Part shown: in pieces, positions 61,912 to 64,000 of the stretch
Layout: each line of letters opens with the position of its first letter
How positions within the stretch are numbered: position 1 is the stretch's first letter
Source of the DNA: Bradyrhizobium hipponense
Lineage (GTDB): Bacteria; Pseudomonadota; Alphaproteobacteria; Rhizobiales; Xanthobacteraceae
NCBI RefSeq assembly: GCF_008123965.1
Contig: NZ_VSTH01000060.1
Coordinates: 1 to 64,000, forward strand
Length of the DNA stretch: 64,000 bases
Direction: 5' to 3'
Notes under the pieces: generated by a model
What the model was told of the DNA's origin: nothing
The model's input: only the letters and a program-made list of their open reading frames with translations
Databases searched by the model: none
Program-made: the position numbers and the translations under genes

Positions 61912-62054
61912 GTCGTCCCGGACAAGCGCAGCGAAGCGGAGCGCCGATCCGGGATCCATAACCACAGGGAGCAGTTTGGCGAAGGCTCGGAGTTACCAGC
62001 TTCGCGCCGCAACTACTCCCTGTGGCTATGGGTCCCGGCCTTCGCCGGGACGAC
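61912..62054. repeat. Intergenic palindromic repeat, family A copy 4 (variant)
   Basis: The left arm carries the 27-base module (61922-61948) in the opposite orientation to copy 3, inside a GTCCCGG/CCGGGAT stem. The right arm is the ordinary GGTCCCGGCC...CCGGGACGAC. The interior shares 'cagggagcagtttggcgaag' with copies 1-3. It lies between convergent MFS genes. Confidence 0.85.
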
Positions 62055-62082
62055 GATTTGAGTTTGTGGCGAGCCGGTGGGC

Positions 62083-63291
62083 TCAAGAACCGCGTTGCGG
62101 CTTCCGCTCCGTGAACGGCGACAGCACCACCGTTGCCAGCATGAAGATCACGGAGGCGCCGAACACCCAGTGCGGCGCGCTCTGGTCCATGATCCAGCCG
62201 AACAGCAGCGGGCTGACGATGCCGCCGAGATTGAAGCCGGTGGAGACGATGCCGAAGGCGCGGCCCGCGGCGCCCGGAGGCGCCGCATTGCGCACCAGCA
62301 TGTCGCGCGAGGGCGCGATCACGCCGGAGAGGAAGCCCGCGACCGTCATCGCCGCCGTCAAAGCCCAGCCCGGCAGTGTGACCAAAGCAATCAGCAGCAC
62401 GATCGCCGCGTTCGTGGCAAAGCAGGCCGCGGCGACGTAGCCGTGGCGCTCGGTGCGGTCGGCGAGAAAGCCGCCCGCCAGCACCCCGGCGGCGCTGGCG
62501 GCGAGGAACGCCGTCAGTGCGACATTGGCGGCGGAGTAGGAGGCGCCGTAACCGCTCATCAGGGCGACCACGCCGAAATTACTGATGCCGGCAACTGACA
62601 GGCTGAGCAGCATGAACAGCATGGTCAATGTGATCAGGGCCGGCGTGATGACGGCCTGCTTCGGCTCGGCCGTGTTGCCCGGCCTATTCTTGTTGGCGCC
62701 GGCATCGGGAATGTTCATCAAGAGCAGCAGCAGCGCCACCAGCACGCCGATGGCGCCCGATGCGATCAGCGCGCCGGCGCCGCCGGATACAATGACCAGC
62801 GCTGCGACGATCGCCGGCGCCACCGCGCCACCGAAATAGCCGGCAAAGGTGTGAACCGAGAAGGCGCGGCCCATCCGCGCCTCGTCCATGTGCTTGGCCA
62901 AGATGGCATAGTCGGCGGGGTGATAGACGCTGTTGGCGAGCCCGAGCAACACGGCGGCCGCGATCAGCGAGGTGTAGCTCAGGTGCAGGCCGAGGATGAT
63001 CAGCGCAAGCCCACCCAGCGTCAGCCCGCCCAGCAGGATCCTTCGCGCGCCAAAATGGTCGACGAGATAGCCCGTCGGGGCCTGTGTCAGTCCCGACACG
63101 ACGGCCAGGACGGTTAGCGCGAAACCGAGCTCGATATAGCCGACGCCAAGCTGGGTCTTCAGGAACGGAAACAGCATCGGCAGGACCAGCAGATGAAAAT
63201 GGCTGACCCAATGCGCGATCGAGATTCCGGTCAGCGTGCGCAGCGCGCTGTCCGCCTTGCCTTGTTGCGGTGCGGCGAGAACGTCGACCAT
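62083..63291 (-). CDS. MFS transporter (Fsr-like)
   Basis: This 402-residue, twelve-helix MFS transporter has an N-terminal half (ISIAHWVSHFHLLVLPMLFPFL, TQAPTGYLVDHFGARRILLGG, GLANSVYHPADYAILAKHMDE) that resembles the fosmidomycin-resistance/Fsr branch. The middle loop is charged, and GFLSGVIAPSRDMLVRNAAPPGAAGRAFGI marks the second half. An export role is plausible; the substrate is unknown. It converges with the preceding MFS gene across a palindromic repeat. Confidence 0.85.
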   Translation of the reverse strand: MVDVLAAPQQGKADSALRTLTGISIAHWVSHFHLLVLPMLFPFLKTQLGVGYIELGFALTVLAVVSGLTQAPTGYLVDHFGARRILLGGLTLGGLALIILGLHLSYTSLIAAAVLLGLANSVYHPADYAILAKHMDEARMGRAFSVHTFAGYFGGAVAPAIVAALVIVSGGAGALIASGAIGVLVALLLLLMNIPDAGANKNRPGNTAEPKQAVITPALITLTMLFMLLSLSVAGISNFGVVALMSGYGASYSAANVALTAFLAASAAGVLAGGFLADRTERHGYVAAACFATNAAIVLLIALVTLPGWALTAAMTVAGFLSGVIAPSRDMLVRNAAPPGAAGRAFGIVSTGFNLGGIVSPLLFGWIMDQSAPHWVFGASVIFMLATVVLSPFTERKPQRGS

Positions 63292-63467
63292 TGCACTACC
63301 GTTTCACGTCCGAAGGGAGCGCAAACTATCGGGGACAGCGGTTATTTGTCCATGAACGCAGGCGCATGGCAGCTAGTGCGGGTGGGGTGCGTGAGGAGAC
63401 AATCAGACGCCCACGCCGTCGTCCTGGCGAAGGCTGGCAGTTTGATTAGTCGCGCTGCCTCCCCAAC

Positions 63468-63511
63468 GTCGTCCCGGCCTAGTACGCAATTGCGCACTAG
63501 GCCGGGACGAC
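63468..63511. repeat. Intergenic palindrome, family A copy 5 (short)
   Basis: A 16-bp perfect stem (GTCGTCCCGGCCTAGT / ACTAGGCCGGGACGAC) encloses ACGCAATTGCGC. A broken piece of another copy (GTCGTCCTGGCGAAGGCTGG) begins at 63418. It fills the middle of the 261-base gap before the small charged-protein gene, which holds no other gene. Confidence 0.8.
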
Positions 63512-63552
63512 ATTGATGGAGTTGCGCCAGCGTGCAGTCAAACGTATCGCGC

Positions 63553-63711
63553 TCACAACGGCTCGTCATCCGGGCCGTAACGATCGCGCTTCGGGGTGGC
63601 GATGTCGCCATCCTCGTAATCATGGTCGGTATCGTCGCGCGGGGGCGACGGCTTTTTCGCTTTGTCGTCCGCCTTTTTGGGCGGCTTGCTTGGTTTGGCG
63701 GTCTTGGCCAT
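63553..63711 (-). CDS. Small charged hypothetical protein
   Basis: This 52-residue protein is almost wholly Lys/Pro/Asp: MAKTAKPSKPPKKADDKAKK, then SPPRDD, and an acidic DHDYEDGD before PKRDRYGPDDEPL. It is probably disordered. The ATG at 63711 is preceded by GGGAAC; an upstream ATG at 63738 is also possible. A real gene is likely, because such small proteins recur in Bradyrhizobium, but function is unknown. It is followed, on the same strand, by a repeat-rich gap. Confidence 0.5.
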   Translation of the reverse strand: MAKTAKPSKPPKKADDKAKKPSPPRDDTDHDYEDGDIATPKRDRYGPDDEPL

Positions 63712-63795
63712 GGCTGTTCCCGGATGGTGATGCGTCATCCGCTTCTAGCCTGGAAATATGTGCGTTCCCTGACTTATCTCAAGGGGACGATGACG

Positions 63796-63999
63796 TCAGC
63801 CCCGCATGACCGGGCCGCCGGCCTTTTTCCAGGCGTCGATGCCACCGGCGATGTGAGCGGTGTTGGAAAGGCCGGCATCCTTGGCGGCGGCCACCGCCAT
63901 CGCCGAGCGCTCGCCGAAGGCGCAGAAGAACACAACTCGCCGGCCGGTCGCCGCCGCGACCTCGCGCAGCATGCCCCCGGGCTTCAGGCTCTCCTCAAC
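63796..63999 (-). CDS. Rhodanese-like domain protein, 3' part (cut by window edge)
   Basis: Only the last 67 residues are in the window (the coding frame starts upstream at the edge). They read VVFFCAFGERSAMAV, with the rhodanese active-site Cys in FFCAFGERSA, then AGLSNTAHIAGGIDAWKKAGGPV, the conserved rhodanese C-terminal turn (GGIDAWKKAG). Its product would transfer sulfane sulfur. The stop lies at 63796-63798. Confidence 0.85.
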   Translation of the reverse strand, partial: VEESLKPGGMLREVAAATGRRVVFFCAFGERSAMAVAAAKDAGLSNTAHIAGGIDAWKKAGGPVMRG

Positions 64000-64000
64000 G

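Overview
The window is a 64 kb piece of high-GC alphaproteobacterial chromosome, almost certainly from a Bradyrhizobium (Nitrobacteraceae) close to B. japonicum/B. diazoefficiens. The main reasons are an amino acid:[carrier protein] ligase whose three zinc ligands fall at exactly the residue numbers I recall for the B. japonicum enzyme, the dispersed GC-rich intergenic palindromes typical of that genus, and the gene repertoire (amide porter, many acyl-CoA enzymes, PAS-GGDEF-EAL proteins). No transposase, integrase, phage gene, tRNA, rRNA or CRISPR array was found. Codon and base use look uniform, so this reads as ordinary backbone rather than an island.

Layout. 0-6 kb: isoprenoid and cell-wall housekeeping (ispA, mtgA, rpmF), two uncharacterised proteins, a GGDEF/EAL protein with a degenerate GGDEF, and a divergent monooxygenase-domain protein/MarR pair with a clear operator. 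6-9 kb: a large four-PAS GGDEF-EAL protein. 9.4-13.2 kb: a carrier-protein aminoacylation locus (GNAT-like protein, amino acid:carrier protein ligase, acyl-CoA-dehydrogenase-like flavoprotein, divergent carrier protein). 13.5-15.5 kb: methionine salvage (mtnP-mtnA). 15.7-18.9 kb: HAD hydrolase, secreted trypsin-like protease, Baeyer-Villiger-type monooxygenase.

19-31.5 kb is the most coherent system: a LuxR-type response regulator and a giant NCS1-permease/hybrid-histidine-kinase fusion, divergent from a urea/short-chain-amide operon. That operon carries a five-gene ABC porter (urtABCDE/fmdDEF type), formamidase fmdA, zinc-ribbon fmdB and aliphatic amidase amiE. The likely logic is sensing of an amide or related nitrogen source by the permease-like sensor, induction of the porter, and intracellular release of ammonia.

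31.6-39 kb: single-MCE-domain protein, fused ADP-forming acyl-CoA synthetase, a class GN sortase with its VIT/VWA target protein, and an XRE regulator. 39-50 kb: a CoA-thioester catabolic cluster (AMP-forming acyl-CoA ligase, two acyl-CoA dehydrogenases, GST-like protein, AraC regulator, BKACE/DUF849 enzyme, biotin-dependent acyl-CoA carboxylase beta and alpha) that resembles acyclic-terpene/isovalerate pathways but carries a beta-keto-acid cleavage enzyme in place of the usual hydratase and lyase. 50-55.6 kb: a complete dipeptide/oligopeptide-type ABC transporter. 55.8-60.4 kb: MAPEG protein plus an AttH/CrtC-like protein, FtsX-like permease and LolD-like ATPase operon. 60.5-64 kb: two MFS transporters, a small charged protein and the 3' part of a rhodanese gene cut by the window edge.

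Between these genes lie at least seven families of palindromic repeats (about 16 copies or pieces), some inside operons, and some apparently built from interchangeable modules.
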